Of a stretch of 64,000 bases of DNA, positions 34,603 through 48,864 are shown one piece after another; position 1 is the stretch's first letter, and each line of letters begins with the position of its first letter. The stretch is from contig NZ_CP107796.1 in assembly GCF_036345995.1 (NCBI RefSeq), positions 7,750,001 through 7,814,000 on the forward strand, in the 5' to 3' direction. Source of the DNA: Streptomyces sp. NBC_00557 (GTDB lineage Bacteria; Actinomycetota; Actinomycetes; Streptomycetales; Streptomycetaceae). Below the pieces are notes generated by a model, which worked only from the letters and a program-made list of their open reading frames with translations, ran no database searches and had not been told where the DNA came from. The position numbers and the translations under genes are program-made.

Positions 34603-36273
34603 ATGGCTGACTTGCAGTACGACTTCGTCATCGTCGGCGGTGGATCGGCCGGCAGTGCACTGGCCAACCGGCTCTCGGCCGATCCCGCCAACCGGGTGCT
34701 GGTCCTGGAGGCGGGCCGCTCCGACTATCCCTGGGACGTCTTCATCCACATGCCCGCCGCGCTGACCTACCCCATAGGCAGCCGCTTCTATGACTGGAAG
34801 TACGAGTCCGAGCCCGAGCCCCACATGGGCGGCCGGCGCATCTACCACGCCCGCGGCAAGGTGCTCGGCGGCTCCAGCAGCATCAACGGCATGATCTTCC
34901 AGCGCGGCAACCCCATGGACTACGAGCGCTGGGCGTCCGGGCCCGGCATGGAGACCTGGGACTACGCCCACTGCCTGCCGTACTTCCGCCGCATGGAGAA
35001 CTGCCTGGCCGCCGACCCCGACGACGAGTTCCGCGGCCACGACGGCCCCCTCGTCCTGGAGCGCGGCCCGGCCACCAACCCGCTGTTCACCGCCTTCCTC
35101 AAGGCCACCCAGGAGGCGGGCTACGCGCCGACCGACGACGTCAACGGCTACCGGCAGGAAGGGTTCGCCAAGTTCGACCGCAACGTCCACCGCGGGCGCC
35201 GGCTGTCCGCCTCCAAGGCGTACCTGCGCCCCGCGATGAAGCGGCCGAACCTCACCGTGAAGACGCGCACCCTGGTCACCCGGGTGCTCTTCGAGGGCAA
35301 GCGGGCCGTCGGCGTCGAGTACCGGCGCGGCAGGGGCGCCGTCCAGCAGGTCCGCGCCGGCGAGGTGATCCTGTGCGGCGGCGCCATCAACTCCCCGCAG
35401 CTGCTGCAGCTCTCCGGCGTCGGCAACGCCGCCGAGCTGTCCGCCCTCGGCATCGACACCGTGCACGACCTGCCGGGCGTCGGCGAGAACATGCAGGACC
35501 ACCTGGAGGTGTACGTCCAGTACGCCTGCACGCAGCCCGTCTCCATGCAGCCGTACATGGCGAAGTGGCGCGCCCCGCTGATCGGGCTGCAGTGGCTGTT
35601 CCGCAAGGGCCCCGCGGCCACCAACCACTTCGAGGCCGGCGGCTTCGCCCGCAGCAACGAGGACGTGGAGTATCCCAACCTGATGTTCCACTTCCTGCCG
35701 GTCGCCGTCCGCTACGACGGCTCCTCGCCGGCCGGCGGCCACGGCTATCAGGTGCACGTCGGGCCCATGTACTCGGACGCCGTCGGATCGGTGAAGATCA
35801 AGAGCCGGGACCCGCGGGTGAAGCCCGCCCTGCGCTTCAACTACTTGTCCACCGAGCAGGACCGCCGGGAGTGGGTGGAGGCGATCCGGGTGGCGCGCAA
35901 GATCCTCAACCAGCCCGCCCTCGCCCCCTACAACGGCGGCGAGATCTCGCCCGGGCCCTCCGTCGAGACCGACGAGGAGATCCTCGCCTGGGTCGCCAAG
36001 GAGGGAGAGACCGCCCTGCACCCCTCGTGCACCTGCAAGATGGGCACCGACGAGATGTCCGTCGTCGACCCGCTGACCATGCGGGTGCACGGACTGGACG
36101 GCCTGCGCGTGGTGGACGCGTCAGTGATGCCGTACGTCACCAACGGCAACATCTACGCACCGGTGATGATGATCGCCGAGAAGGCCGCCGACCTCATCCT
36201 GGGCAACGAGCCGCTGCCCCCGTCCAAGGTCGCCTACTACCGGCACCGCGACGCCCAGAAACAGGCCGGCTGA
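34603..36273 (+). CDS. betA: GMC oxidoreductase, choline dehydrogenase
   Basis: 556 residues of the glucose-methanol-choline family. The FAD motif is [20 protein letters not shown] near residue 8-27, GMC signature 1 is [20 protein letters not shown], signature 2 is [15 protein letters not shown], and the catalytic His is in [10 protein letters not shown] near residue 470, with [10 protein letters not shown] at the end. This is the BetA pattern: choline to betaine aldehyde and on towards betaine. GACGAGG precedes the ATG. It starts an operon with a MetF-like gene (3-bp gap), and betB follows. Confidence 0.9.
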   Translation: MADLQYDFVIVGGGSAGSALANRLSADPANRVLVLEAGRSDYPWDVFIHMPAALTYPIGSRFYDWKYESEPEPHMGGRRIYHARGKVLGGSSSINGMIFQRGNPMDYERWASGPGMETWDYAHCLPYFRRMENCLAADPDDEFRGHDGPLVLERGPATNPLFTAFLKATQEAGYAPTDDVNGYRQEGFAKFDRNVHRGRRLSASKAYLRPAMKRPNLTVKTRTLVTRVLFEGKRAVGVEYRRGRGAVQQVRAGEVILCGGAINSPQLLQLSGVGNAAELSALGIDTVHDLPGVGENMQDHLEVYVQYACTQPVSMQPYMAKWRAPLIGLQWLFRKGPAATNHFEAGGFARSNEDVEYPNLMFHFLPVAVRYDGSSPAGGHGYQVHVGPMYSDAVGSVKIKSRDPRVKPALRFNYLSTEQDRREWVEAIRVARKILNQPALAPYNGGEISPGPSVETDEEILAWVAKEGETALHPSCTCKMGTDEMSVVDPLTMRVHGLDGLRVVDASVMPYVTNGNIYAPVMMIAEKAADLILGNEPLPPSKVAYYRHRDAQKQAG

Positions 36274-36276
36274 GCC

Positions 36277-37113
36277 ATGGGCGCCCAGGCCCTGCGGAGG
36301 CTGCTCACCCGCGTCCGTTACGAGGTGCTGCCGGCGAAGGCGGCCGAGGAGAAGGTCCTCGCGCATGTGCCCCGCGACGTCGTGGTCACGGTCACGGCGT
36401 CGCCGGTCAAGGGGCTGGAGCCGACGCTGCTGCTCACCGAGCGGCTCGCGGCGCACGGGTACCGCGTCGTGCCGCACGTACCCGCGCGGCTGCTGCGGGA
36501 CGACACGCACCTGAAGGACGTCGCCGAACGGCTGCGCACGGCAGGCGTGGCGGACGTCTTCGTCCCGGCCGGTGACGCCGATCCGCCGGCCGGGCCGTAC
36601 CACGGCGCCCTGCCGGTGCTGCGCGCACTCGCCGACCTGGGCGGCCCATTCGCCGACCTGGGCATCACCGGTTATCCGGAGAGTCATCCGCTGATCCACG
36701 ACGACGTCACCATCCAGTCGATGTGGGACAAGCGGACGTACGCCACCTACATCGTCAGCAACCTGTGCTTCGACGCGGGCGTGCTCGGCGACTGGCTCGC
36801 CCGGGTCCGGCGCCGCGGCGTCACGCTGCCCGTGCACCTGGGCGTCGCCGGGCCCGTGCAGCGGGCCAAGCTGCTGTCGATGGCGGCGAAGATCGGGGTG
36901 GGGGAGTCGACGCGCTTCCTCACCCGGCACCCCTCCTGGTTCCTGCGGTTGGCGGCACCCGGGGGATACGCCCCCGAGCGCCTGCTCACCCGCGGCGCGC
37001 CCGCGTTCACCGCGCCCGCCGCCGCGGTGGCAGGGCTGCACCTGTTCACCTTCAACCAGATCGCCGAGACGGAGCGTTGGCGCCGTGCGGCACTGGACCG
37101 CCTGGCCGGCTGA
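36277..37113 (+). CDS. MetF-like methylenetetrahydrofolate reductase superfamily protein
   Basis: 278 residues. An early RYEVLPAKAAEEKVL (Glu16) corresponds to the catalytic FEFFPPK motif of MetF. GITGYPESHPLIHDDVTIQS, TYIVSNLCFDAGVLGDWLAR and VHLGVAGPVQRAKLLSMAA fit the MTHFR barrel. The sequence diverges from housekeeping MetF, recalling MetF2-type proteins that oxidise methyl-THF in methyl-group catabolism together with FolD and PurU, both encoded in this window. Direction of the reaction in vivo is inferred. Tightly linked behind betA. Confidence 0.8.
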   Translation: MGAQALRRLLTRVRYEVLPAKAAEEKVLAHVPRDVVVTVTASPVKGLEPTLLLTERLAAHGYRVVPHVPARLLRDDTHLKDVAERLRTAGVADVFVPAGDADPPAGPYHGALPVLRALADLGGPFADLGITGYPESHPLIHDDVTIQSMWDKRTYATYIVSNLCFDAGVLGDWLARVRRRGVTLPVHLGVAGPVQRAKLLSMAAKIGVGESTRFLTRHPSWFLRLAAPGGYAPERLLTRGAPAFTAPAAAVAGLHLFTFNQIAETERWRRAALDRLAG

Positions 37114-37179
37114 CACGGTCCGGGCAGGGGGGGCCGGGGAATCGGACCGGGGACGGCGAAACCGAGACATGCCGACCTC

Positions 37180-37244
37180 TTGACGGGCGTCAGCCCATTC
37201 CGCAATGGTGTTCCACCACAAGCAATTCGATGCACAATGCGCAA
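37180..37244 (+). promoter_or_regulatory. Promoter and operator of the betB-opu operon
   Basis: TTGACG (37180-37185), an 18-bp spacer and AATGGT (37204-37209) precede the palindrome ATGCACAATGCGCAA (37230-37244), 27 bp before the GTG start. An upstream in-frame ATG at 37205 would lie inside the promoter and is rejected. Confidence 0.55.
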
Positions 37245-37270
37245 CGGATTCCGCTCGAAGGGCGCAGCGC

Positions 37271-38740
37271 GTGGCAGATCTGTATGTGGACGGAGAATGG
37301 CGCGCTCCAGTGGCCGGCGGCCACCGGGAGATCCGCTGTCCGGCCGACGGCACCCTGGTCGCGACGGTCTCGGAGGCGACCCGCCCCGACACCGAGGCGG
37401 CGATCGGCGCGGCCCGGCGCGCCTTCGACGACGGCCCCTGGCCGCGGACCCCCGAGCGCGAGCGCGGCGCACTGCTGCTGCGCACCGCCGGCATCATCGA
37501 GCGCGACGCCAAGGAGTTCGCCCGCGCCGAGTCCCTCGACACCGGCAAGCGCCTGGTGGAGAGCGAGTACGACATCGCCGACGTCGTCTCCTGCTTCCGC
37601 TACTACGGCGGCATCGCGGGCACCAGCGCCGGCCGGGTGGTCGACACCGGACGCGACGACGCGCTCAGCCGCGTCACCTATGAACCGGTCGGCGTCTGCG
37701 GACTGATCACCCCCTGGAACTACCCGCTGCTGCAAGCGAGCTGGAAGATCGCCCCGGCACTGCTCGCTGGGAACACGGTCGTCCTCAAGCCCAGCGAGCT
37801 GACGCCCTCCACCTCGATCCTGCTGATGAAGGCCCTCCAGGAGGCGGGGCTCCCGGCCGGCGCGGCCAACCTGGTGCTCGGCGCCGGGGCCGAGGCGGGC
37901 GCGCCGCTCGCCGAGCACCCGGCCGTCGACATGGTGTCGTTCACCGGAGGACTGCACACCGGGCGGCACATCATGGCCACCGCCGCGGCGACCGTGAAGA
38001 AGGTCGCCCTCGAACTCGGCGGCAAGAACCCCAACGTGGTGTTCGCCGACGCGGACTTCGAAACGGCCGTCGACTTCGCGCTCACCGCCGTGTTCCTGCA
38101 CTCCGGGCAGGTCTGCTCGGCCGGCGCCCGCCTGATCGTCGAGGACGCGGTGCACGACGCCTTCGTCGACGAGGTCGTACGCCGCGCCCGGCGGATCCGG
38201 CTCGGCGGCCCCTTCGACGCGGAGGCCGAGACCGGGCCGCTGATCTCCGCACAGCACCGGGAGAAGGTCGAGGCGTACGTCGCCGCGGGGCTCGCCGAGG
38301 GCGCCGTCCTGCGCTGCGGCGGAGCCCGCCCCGGCGACCGCGCGCTGGCGAACGGCTTCTACTACCCGCCGACCGTCCTCGACGAGTGCCGGCAGGACAT
38401 GCGCGTGGTGCACGAGGAGTCCTTCGGACCCGTGCTCACCGTCGAACGCTTCCACGACGAGGACGACGCCGTCCGCATCGCCAACGACACGGAGTACGGC
38501 CTCGCGGGAGCCGTCTGGACCCAGGACGCGGGCAAGGCCCAGCGGGTCGCCCGGAGGCTGCGCCACGGCACCGTGTGGATCAACGACTACCACCCCTACG
38601 TACCGCAGGCGGAATGGGGCGGCTTCGGACACTCGGGCGTGGGCCGTGAGCTGGGACCGGCCGGCCTCGACGAGTACCGGGAGCCCAAGCACGTCTGGCA
38701 GAACATCCAACCCCGGCCGCAGCACTGGTTCCGCGGCTGA
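37271..38740 (+). CDS. betB: Betaine aldehyde dehydrogenase
   Basis: 489 residues, the usual length of this NAD-dependent aldehyde dehydrogenase. Markers are GVCGLITPWNYPLLQASWK, KPSELTPSTSILL, the catalytic Glu in ALELGGKNPNVVFAD and the catalytic Cys in FLHSGQVCSAGARLIVED. The SGQVCSAG sequence is typical of betaine aldehyde dehydrogenases. It oxidises betaine aldehyde to glycine betaine. The GTG start at 37271 (VADLYVDGEW) is preferred because AAGGG lies eight bases upstream. It leads the opu transporter genes by 21 bp. Confidence 0.92.
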   Translation: MADLYVDGEWRAPVAGGHREIRCPADGTLVATVSEATRPDTEAAIGAARRAFDDGPWPRTPERERGALLLRTAGIIERDAKEFARAESLDTGKRLVESEYDIADVVSCFRYYGGIAGTSAGRVVDTGRDDALSRVTYEPVGVCGLITPWNYPLLQASWKIAPALLAGNTVVLKPSELTPSTSILLMKALQEAGLPAGAANLVLGAGAEAGAPLAEHPAVDMVSFTGGLHTGRHIMATAAATVKKVALELGGKNPNVVFADADFETAVDFALTAVFLHSGQVCSAGARLIVEDAVHDAFVDEVVRRARRIRLGGPFDAEAETGPLISAQHREKVEAYVAAGLAEGAVLRCGGARPGDRALANGFYYPPTVLDECRQDMRVVHEESFGPVLTVERFHDEDDAVRIANDTEYGLAGAVWTQDAGKAQRVARRLRHGTVWINDYHPYVPQAEWGGFGHSGVGRELGPAGLDEYREPKHVWQNIQPRPQHWFRG

Positions 38741-38761
38741 CCGCCCGAGAGAGGCCCGATC

Positions 38762-39852
<1,091 letters not shown>

Positions 39853-39853
<1 letters not shown>

Positions 39854-41823
39854 TGGCCGCCGCCGACGCGACCGCGCCGGTCGCGACGACACGTCACAAG
39901 GTCAGCCGCCCCATGGTGGTGGCGGCCGTCCTGCTCGCGTGGCTGGTGCTCTTCGCCGTACTGCGCGGCCGGCAGACCCTGGCCCTCGCGGCGGCCGACC
40001 TCACCGGCCTGCACCGGTGGCTGAACGACCTCAACGACAGCATCGGCGCCAACCGCAACTCCAACCCGCTCTTCCTGTACTTCTTCAACGAGATCCGGCT
40101 GGCCATCGACAACCTGGTCACCTTCGTCCAGTCCCTGATCTCCCAGCCCACCGGCACCCGCCCGGTGCCGCAGATCGGCTGGCTCGGCGTCGTCGGCCTC
40201 ACCGGCTACGTCTCCTGGGCCGTGGCCAACTGGCGGGTGGCGCTGCTGGCGGTCGCGGGCTTCACCTTCTTCGGGCTCCAGGGCCTGTGGCAGCAGAGCA
40301 TGGACACCCTCGCGCTGACCGCGTCGGCGGTCCTCGTGGCGCTGCTCATCGGCATCCCGCTGGGCGTGTGGGCCGGGCTGTCCGACCGGTTCAACCGGAT
40401 CATGACGCCCTTCCTGGACTTCATGCAGACGATGCCGACCTTCGTCTACCTCGCCCCGCTGACCCTGATCTTCCTCATCGGCGGCGCCTCCGCCGTGATC
40501 ACCACCGTCATCTACGCGGCACCGCCCGCCATCCGCATCACCGCGCACGCCATCCGCTCGGTGCCGAAGACCACCGTCGAGGCGGCCGACTCGCTCGGCA
40601 CCACACGCTCGCAGCAGCTGCTGAAGGTGCTGCTGCCGATGTCCCGGCGCACGGTCGTCATGGGCGTCAACCAGACCATCATGGCCGCGCTGGCCATGGT
40701 GACCATCGCCGCCCTGATCGACGCGCCCGGCCTCGGCAAGACCGTGGTCCAGGCCCTGCAGTCGCTCGACGTCGGCACGGCGTTCAACGCCGGGCTCGCC
40801 ATCGTCGTCATGGCCATCGTGCTCGACCGGGTCACCACCGCGGCGGCCGCGCGCACCGGGACCCGCCGCACGGGCGGCCGCCTGTCGCGGTGGCGCCGCC
40901 CTCTGCTGGTGGCGGGCGGCGCCGGGGCCGCCGTCCTGGTCTACCTGTCCCACACCTACGTCTGGGCGGCCGAGTTCCCGGGCGACGGCGCCACGGGCAG
41001 CCACATCGCGAGCGCGGCCGACACCACGACCACCTGGCTGCAGGACCATCTGTCCGGGATCACCAACGGGCTGCGGAACGTCATCACCACCGGTCTGCTC
41101 AACCCGTTCCAGACGCTGCTCACCGACTCCCCGTGGTGGCTGGTCGGCATCACCCTCGTCGCGCTCGGCGCGGTGCTCGGCGGCCGGCGCGCCGCGGCGA
41201 CGGCCGCGGTGTGCGTCGGTCTGCTGGTCGGCACGGGTGTGTGGTCCGACGGCATGACGACACTGGCCTCCACCGCCGTCGCCACGGTGCTGGTGATGCT
41301 GCTCGGCGTCGTCTTCGGCGTGTGGATGGGCCGCAGCCGGCTGGTGGACCGGCTGGTGCGGCCCACTCTGGACGCCGCGCAGGTCATGCCGCCGTTCGTC
41401 TACCTCGTGCCGTTCCTGGCGCTGTTCGGCGCCACCCGGTTCACCGCGATCGTCGCGGCCGTCGTGTACGCGGCGCCCGTCGCCATCAAGATCATCGCGG
41501 ACGGTGTGCGGAACGTGTCCGAGTCCACCGTGGAGGCGGCCGTCTCCTCCGGGTGCAACACCTGGCAGATCATCACCAAGGTCCAGCTGCCGATGGCACG
41601 CAGCGCGCTGACCCTCGCCACCAACCAGGGTCTGATCTATGTGCTGTCGATGGTTGTTGTGGGCGGCCTGGTAGGGGCAGGCGCCCTCGGCTACGACGTC
41701 GTGGCCGGGTTCTCGCAGGGAGAGCTGTACGGCAAGGGGCTGGCGGCAGGGCTCGCCATCGTACTGCTCGGAGTCATGTTCGACCGGATCACGCAGGCTG
41801 CGGCGCGACGCGCCAGGGCATAA
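39853..41823 (+). CDS. opuAB: Fused double permease of the betaine/choline ABC importer
   Basis: 656 residues, about twice the usual ProW/OpuAB size, with two complete BPD_transp_1 domains in one chain. Domain 1 (about 145-330) has the EAA-like loop TVEAADSLGTTRSQQLLKVL; domain 2 (about 470-650) has TVEAAVSSGCNTWQIITKVQ. Each half shows the AxxxMPxFVYLxP segment (DFMQTMPTFVYLAPLTLIFL and DAAQVMPPFVYLVPFLALFG). A single polypeptide would therefore supply both membrane halves of the importer. Coupled to the ATPase by TGATG. Confidence 0.9.
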
Positions 41824-41836
41824 GGAGCACGACACC

Positions 41837-42802
41837 ATGGCACATCACTGGCGGGCCGGCGCGGCCGCTGCGGCCGTCCTCGGCCTCACCCTCACGGCCT
41901 GCTCGGGAGCGAAGGTCGGCGACAGCACTTCGGCCGGCGCCAAGTCCTCGGACGGCAAGTGCGGCGCCTTCAACCTGGCCGTCAACCCGTGGGTCGGCTA
42001 CGAGGCGGACGCGGCGGTCGTCGCGTACGTGGCGCAGCACGACCTCGGTTGCACGGTCAACAAGAAGGACCTGAAGGAGGAGATCGCCTGGCAGGGCTTC
42101 GGAACCGGTGAGGTGGACGCCGTCCTGGAGAACTGGGGCCACGACGATCTGAAGAAGAAGTACATCACCGAGCAGAAGACCGCCGTGGAAGCGGGGTCGA
42201 CCGGGAACAAGGGTGTGATCGGCTGGTTCGTGCCGCCGTGGCTCGCCAAGGCCCACCCGGACATCACCGACTGGAAGAACCTGGACAAGTACGCCGACAA
42301 GTTCAGGACCTCGGAGTCGGGCGGCAAGGGCCAGCTCCTCGACGGCGACCCGTCGTACGTCACCAACGACGCGGCACTGGTGAAGAACCTGAAGCTCGAC
42401 TTCAAGGTGGTGTACGCGGGCAGCGAGACGGCGCTCATCCAGGCCTACCGGACGGCCGAGAAGAACAAGCAGTGGGTGATCGGCTACTTCTACGAACCGC
42501 AGTGGTTCTTGTCCGAGGTGCCGCTGGTCAAGGTCAACCTGCCGAAGTACACGGCGGGCTGTGACGCCGACGCCGCGAAGATCGCCTGCGACTATCCCGT
42601 CTACGACCTGGACAAGATCGTCAGCGCGCGGTTCGCCAAGTCGGGCAGCCCCGCCTACAAGCTGGTGAAGAACTTCCACTGGACCAACGACGACCAGAAC
42701 ACCGTGGCCCGGTACATCGCGGTGGACAAGATGTCGGACGACGCGGCGGCCAAGAAGTGGGTCGACGCGAACCGCGACAAGGTCGACGCCTGGCTGAAGT
42801 AG
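41837..42802 (+). CDS. opuAC: Betaine/choline-binding lipoprotein
   Basis: 321 residues. A lipoprotein signal ends in the lipobox LTAC (Cys22). The mature domain is of the OpuAC type with aromatic residues in NPWVGYEADAAVVAYV, GEVDAVLENWGHDD, GWFVPPWLAKAHPD and GYFYEPQWFLSEV, which would form the cation-binding box for a trimethylammonium group. Last gene of the betB-opuAA-opuAB-opuAC operon; a strong terminator follows. Confidence 0.92.
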   Translation: MAHHWRAGAAAAAVLGLTLTACSGAKVGDSTSAGAKSSDGKCGAFNLAVNPWVGYEADAAVVAYVAQHDLGCTVNKKDLKEEIAWQGFGTGEVDAVLENWGHDDLKKKYITEQKTAVEAGSTGNKGVIGWFVPPWLAKAHPDITDWKNLDKYADKFRTSESGGKGQLLDGDPSYVTNDAALVKNLKLDFKVVYAGSETALIQAYRTAEKNKQWVIGYFYEPQWFLSEVPLVKVNLPKYTAGCDADAAKIACDYPVYDLDKIVSARFAKSGSPAYKLVKNFHWTNDDQNTVARYIAVDKMSDDAAAKKWVDANRDKVDAWLK

Positions 42803-42830
42803 GACGGGACCGGAAAGAGGCCGGCTGACG

Positions 42831-42876
42831 ACGCCCGGCGGGCGGTGCGCGCAGGTGCGCACCGCCCGCCGGGCGT
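42831..42876 (+). terminator. Very strong hairpin terminator after opuAC
   Basis: A perfect 20-bp stem (42831-42850 with 42857-42876), starting ACGCCCGGCGGGCGG, with a six-base loop GCAGGT, 28 bp after the stop. Confidence 0.9.
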
Positions 42877-42926
42877 TGCCGTGCCCGGGCCCCTTCTCCG
42901 GCCTGTTTTCCGACGTCACCGCCCCC

Positions 42927-42992
42927 TTGACACCCTTCGCGGCGACAGGCACATTGAGTTGCGTAACCTGAATCACGTTGCGCCAAAAGCAA
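42927..42992 (+). promoter_or_regulatory. Promoter and operators of the dimethylglycine/sarcosine operon
   Basis: TTGACA (42927-42932), 17-bp spacer, CACATT (42950-42955), then a half-site TTGCGTAACC (from 42959) and the near-perfect palindrome TTGCGCCAAAAGCAA (42978-42992; one mismatch). The two sites are 19 bp apart, the same spacing as at oxygenase 2 and in the betA region. Confidence 0.7.
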
Positions 42993-42996
42993 CTGA

Positions 42997-45462
<2,466 letters not shown>

Positions 45463-45483
45463 CCGAGGGAAGGAACACCACCG

Positions 45484-46344
45484 GTGACCGCACAGCTCCT
45501 CGACGGCAGGGCGACCGCCGCCGCCATCCGCCGTGAACTGGCCGAGCGCGTGGCCAAGCTGACCGCCCTCACCGGCCGTCCGCCAGGTCTCGGGACCGTC
45601 CTCGTCGGCGACGACCCCGGCAGCCGTGCCTACGTAGCCGGGAAGCACCGCGACTGCGCCCAGGTCGGCATCGCCTCCCTGCGCCGCGAACTGCCCGCCG
45701 ACGCCACCCGGCAACAGGTCGAGGACGTCATCGACGAACTCAACGCCGACCCGGCCTGCACCGGATACATCGTCCAGCTCCCGCTCCCGCGCCACCTGGA
45801 CGCGAACGCCGTGCTGGAGCGCATGGACCCCGCCAAGGACGCCGACGGACTGCACCCCGTCAACCTCGGCCGCCTCGTCCTCGGCATCGACGCCCCGCTG
45901 CCCTGCACCCCGCGCGGCATCGTCGAACTGCTGCGCCGCCACGACGTTCCGCTCGCCGGGGCCCGGGTGTGCGTGGTCGGCCGGGGCATCACGGTCGGCC
46001 GGCCCATCGGCCTGCTGCTCACCCGCAGGTCCGAGAACGCCACCGTGACCCTCTGCCACACCGGAACCAAGGGACTGGCCTGGCACGTGCGCGAGGCGGA
46101 CATCGTCGTCGCGGCCGCCGGCTCGCCCGGACTGATCACCAAGGACATGCTGCGCCCCGGCGCTGCCGTCCTGGACGTCGGCATCACCCGCACCGAGCAC
46201 GGGCTCGTCGGCGACATCCACCCGGAGGCCGCCGAGGCCGCCGGCTGGCTCGCCCCGATGCCCGGGGGAGTGGGACCCATGACCCGAGCGATGCTCCTCG
46301 CGAATGTCGTCGAGGCCGCCGAGAGGAACGCGAACGCCGTATGA
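45484..46344 (+). CDS. folD: Methylene-THF dehydrogenase / cyclohydrolase
   Basis: 286 residues. The catalytic Lys is in [17 protein letters not shown] (Lys54), with [38 protein letters not shown] and the NADP motif [20 protein letters not shown]. It oxidises 5,10-methylene-THF to 10-formyl-THF. Its position directly after dimethylglycine oxidase and before glyA fits regeneration of THF loaded by the demethylases. GTG start. The stop overlaps the glyA start (ATGA). This is probably a dedicated second copy beside the housekeeping gene. Confidence 0.93.
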   Translation: MTAQLLDGRATAAAIRRELAERVAKLTALTGRPPGLGTVLVGDDPGSRAYVAGKHRDCAQVGIASLRRELPADATRQQVEDVIDELNADPACTGYIVQLPLPRHLDANAVLERMDPAKDADGLHPVNLGRLVLGIDAPLPCTPRGIVELLRRHDVPLAGARVCVVGRGITVGRPIGLLLTRRSENATVTLCHTGTKGLAWHVREADIVVAAAGSPGLITKDMLRPGAAVLDVGITRTEHGLVGDIHPEAAEAAGWLAPMPGGVGPMTRAMLLANVVEAAERNANAV

Positions 46345-47624
46345 ACCCCCTGAACACCAGCCTCGCCGAGCTGGACCCGGAGGTCCACGCAGCCCTGCGC
46401 GCCGAGCTGCGCCGCCAGCAGTCCACCCTGGAGATGATCGCCTCCGAGAACTTCGCGCCCACCGCCGTGATGGAGGCGCAGGGCTCGGTGGCGACCAACA
46501 AGTACGCCGAGGGCTACCCGGGACGCCGCTACTACGGCGGCTGCGAACACGTCGACGTCACCGAGCGGCTGGCGATCGAACGCGTCAAGTCCCTGTTCGG
46601 CGCCGCCTACGCCAACGTCCAGCCGCACTCGGGCGCGCAGGCCAACACCGCCGTGTTCTTCGCCCTCCTGCAGCCCGGTGACACCGTCATGGGCCTCGAC
46701 CTCGCGCACGGCGGCCACCTCACCCACGGCATGCGCATCAACTACAGCGGCAAGATGCTGAACGTGGTGCCCTACCACGTCTCCGAGGCGGACCACCTCG
46801 TGGACATGGACGAGGTGGAGCGGCTCGCCAAGGAGCACCGCCCCAAGATGATCATCGCGGGCTGGTCGGCGTATCCCAGGCAGCTGGACTTCGCGGCCTT
46901 CCGCCGGATCGCCGACGAGGTCGGCGCCCTCCTCATGGTCGACATGGCGCACTTCGCGGGCCTGGTCGCCGCCGGGCTGCACCCGAGCCCCGTCCCGCAC
47001 GCCCACGTCGTCACCACCACCACGCACAAGACCCTCGGAGGTCCGCGCGGCGGGGTCATCCTCACCGACGACGCCGACCTCGCCAAGAAGATCAACTCGG
47101 CGGTGTTCCCGGGCATGCAGGGAGGGCCGCTGGAGCACGTCATCGCAGCCAAGGCGGTCTCCTTCAAGGTCGCGGCCTCGCCCGAGTTCGCCGAGCGCCA
47201 GACCCGCACCCTCGCCGGCGCCCGCATCCTCGCCGAACGCCTCGCCCGGCCCGACGCCACCGCGGCCGGCGTGAAGGTGCTGACCGGCGGCACGGACGTC
47301 CACCTGGTCCTGGTGGACCTGCGGGACTCCGAACTCGACGGCAGGCGGGCCGAGGACCTCCTGCACGAGATCGGCATCACCGTCAACCGCAACGCGGTGC
47401 CCTTCGACCCGCGCCCGCCCATGGTCACCTCAGGCCTGCGCATCGGCACCCCGGCGCTGGCCACCCGCGGTTTCACGGAGGACGACTTCGCCGAGGTCGC
47501 CGACGTGATCGCGCTGGCCCTGCGGCCCGAGCCGGACGTGGCCGCCCTGCGTGCCCGCACCGAGGCGCTGGCCGCCAAGCACCCGCTCTACCCGCACCTC
47601 TCGCACGACGGAGACGCCCGATGA
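46341..47624 (+). CDS. glyA: Serine hydroxymethyltransferase
   Basis: 427 residues. SHMT signatures are [40 protein letters not shown], the Asp-bearing [20 protein letters not shown] and the PLP-binding Lys in [18 protein letters not shown] (near residue 231). Here it would condense glycine with methylene-THF, both products of sarcosine oxidation, to give serine and free THF. Coupled to folD and soxB by ATGA overlaps. Confidence 0.95.
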   Translation: MNPLNTSLAELDPEVHAALRAELRRQQSTLEMIASENFAPTAVMEAQGSVATNKYAEGYPGRRYYGGCEHVDVTERLAIERVKSLFGAAYANVQPHSGAQANTAVFFALLQPGDTVMGLDLAHGGHLTHGMRINYSGKMLNVVPYHVSEADHLVDMDEVERLAKEHRPKMIIAGWSAYPRQLDFAAFRRIADEVGALLMVDMAHFAGLVAAGLHPSPVPHAHVVTTTTHKTLGGPRGGVILTDDADLAKKINSAVFPGMQGGPLEHVIAAKAVSFKVAASPEFAERQTRTLAGARILAERLARPDATAAGVKVLTGGTDVHLVLVDLRDSELDGRRAEDLLHEIGITVNRNAVPFDPRPPMVTSGLRIGTPALATRGFTEDDFAEVADVIALALRPEPDVAALRARTEALAAKHPLYPHLSHDGDAR

Positions 47625-48853
47625 GCCCCCGCACCCCCGGCGCCGACCTCCCCGACCACCCGGACTTCCTCTGGCGCGACCCGGACCCCAGGCCGTCGTA
47701 CGACGTGATCGTCGTGGGCGGCGGCGGACACGGCCTGGCCACCGCCCACTACCTGGCGAAGAACCACGGCATCACCAGCGTCGCCGTCCTGGAGAGGGGC
47801 TGGCTCGCGGGCGGCAACATGGCCCGCAACACCACGATCATCCGCTCCAACTACCTGTGGGACGAGAGCGCCGGCATCTACGAGCACGCGCTGAAGCTGT
47901 GGGAGGGGCTGGAGGAGGAACTGGACTACCCGATCCTCTTCTCCCAGCGCGGTGTGCTGAACCTCGCCCACAGCCTCCAGGACGTCCGCGACAGCGTCCG
48001 CCGCGTCGAGGCCAACCGGCTCAACGGCGTGGACGCCGAATGGCTGGACGCCGACGGGGTCAAAGAGGTCTGCCCGATCGTCAACACCTCCCCGGACGTG
48101 CGCTACCCCGTCCTCGGCGGCACCTACCAGCCGCGCGCCGGCATCGCCAAGCACGACTACGTCGCCTGGGGCTTCGCCCGCTCCGCGGACGCCGCCGGCA
48201 TCGACATCATCCAGAACTGCGAGGTCACCGGGCTCGATGTGGCGGGCGGCCGGGTGGTCGGCGTGCAGACCACCCGCGGTCCGATCGCGGCCGGCAAGGT
48301 GGCCCTGTGCGCGGCCGGTCACACCTCCGTCCTCGCCGCCATGGCCGGCATCGAACTGCCCCTGCAGAGCCACCCGTTGCAGGCGCTCGTCTCCGAACTC
48401 CTGGAACCGGTCCACCCCACGGTGGTGATGTCCAACGCCGTCCACGTGTACGTCAGCCAGGCGCACAAGGGCGAACTGGTCATGGGCGCCGGCATCGACG
48501 CCTACAACTCCTACACCCAGCGCGGCGCCTTCCACATCATCGAGGACCAGATGTCGGCGGCCCTGGAGCTCTTCCCGGTCTTCGCCCGCGCCCACGTGCT
48601 GCGCACCTGGGGCGGCATCGTGGACGTCAGCCCCGACGCCTCGCCCATCGTCGGCCTCAGCCCCGTCGACAACCTCTACCTCAACTGCGGCTGGGGGACC
48701 GGCGGTTTCAAGGCCACCCCGGGTGTCGGCTGGGTCTACGCCCACACCATCGCCCACGACACGCCCCACCCCCTGAACGCCCCCTTCTCGCTCGACCGTT
48801 TCACCACCGGCGCGCTCGTCGACGAGCACGGCGCTGCCGCGGTGGCCCACTAG
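47621..48853 (+). CDS. soxB: Sarcosine oxidase subunit beta
   Basis: 410 residues of the heterotetrameric sarcosine oxidase beta type. The FAD motif is [20 protein letters not shown], then [20 protein letters not shown] and the FMN-linked region [20 protein letters not shown]. The end has [20 protein letters not shown]. It carries the covalent FMN and FAD sites where sarcosine is oxidised to glycine. Coupled to glyA by ATGA and followed by the soxD-soxA fusion with an 11-bp gap. Confidence 0.94.
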   Translation: MSPRTPGADLPDHPDFLWRDPDPRPSYDVIVVGGGGHGLATAHYLAKNHGITSVAVLERGWLAGGNMARNTTIIRSNYLWDESAGIYEHALKLWEGLEEELDYPILFSQRGVLNLAHSLQDVRDSVRRVEANRLNGVDAEWLDADGVKEVCPIVNTSPDVRYPVLGGTYQPRAGIAKHDYVAWGFARSADAAGIDIIQNCEVTGLDVAGGRVVGVQTTRGPIAAGKVALCAAGHTSVLAAMAGIELPLQSHPLQALVSELLEPVHPTVVMSNAVHVYVSQAHKGELVMGAGIDAYNSYTQRGAFHIIEDQMSAALELFPVFARAHVLRTWGGIVDVSPDASPIVGLSPVDNLYLNCGWGTGGFKATPGVGWVYAHTIAHDTPHPLNAPFSLDRFTTGALVDEHGAAAVAH

Positions 48854-48864
48854 GGAGCCGAACC

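Noticed and set aside
37180..37270. Earlier start codons for betB (ATG at 37205)
   Set aside because: They fall inside the -35/-10/operator region, and the added residues do not resemble aldehyde dehydrogenases.
47551..48864. Upstream extension of the soxDA frame to 47551, giving 1526 codons
   Set aside because: The first 438 codons overlap glyA and soxB in another frame and are Arg/Pro-rich; SoxD homology begins exactly at the ATG at 48865.
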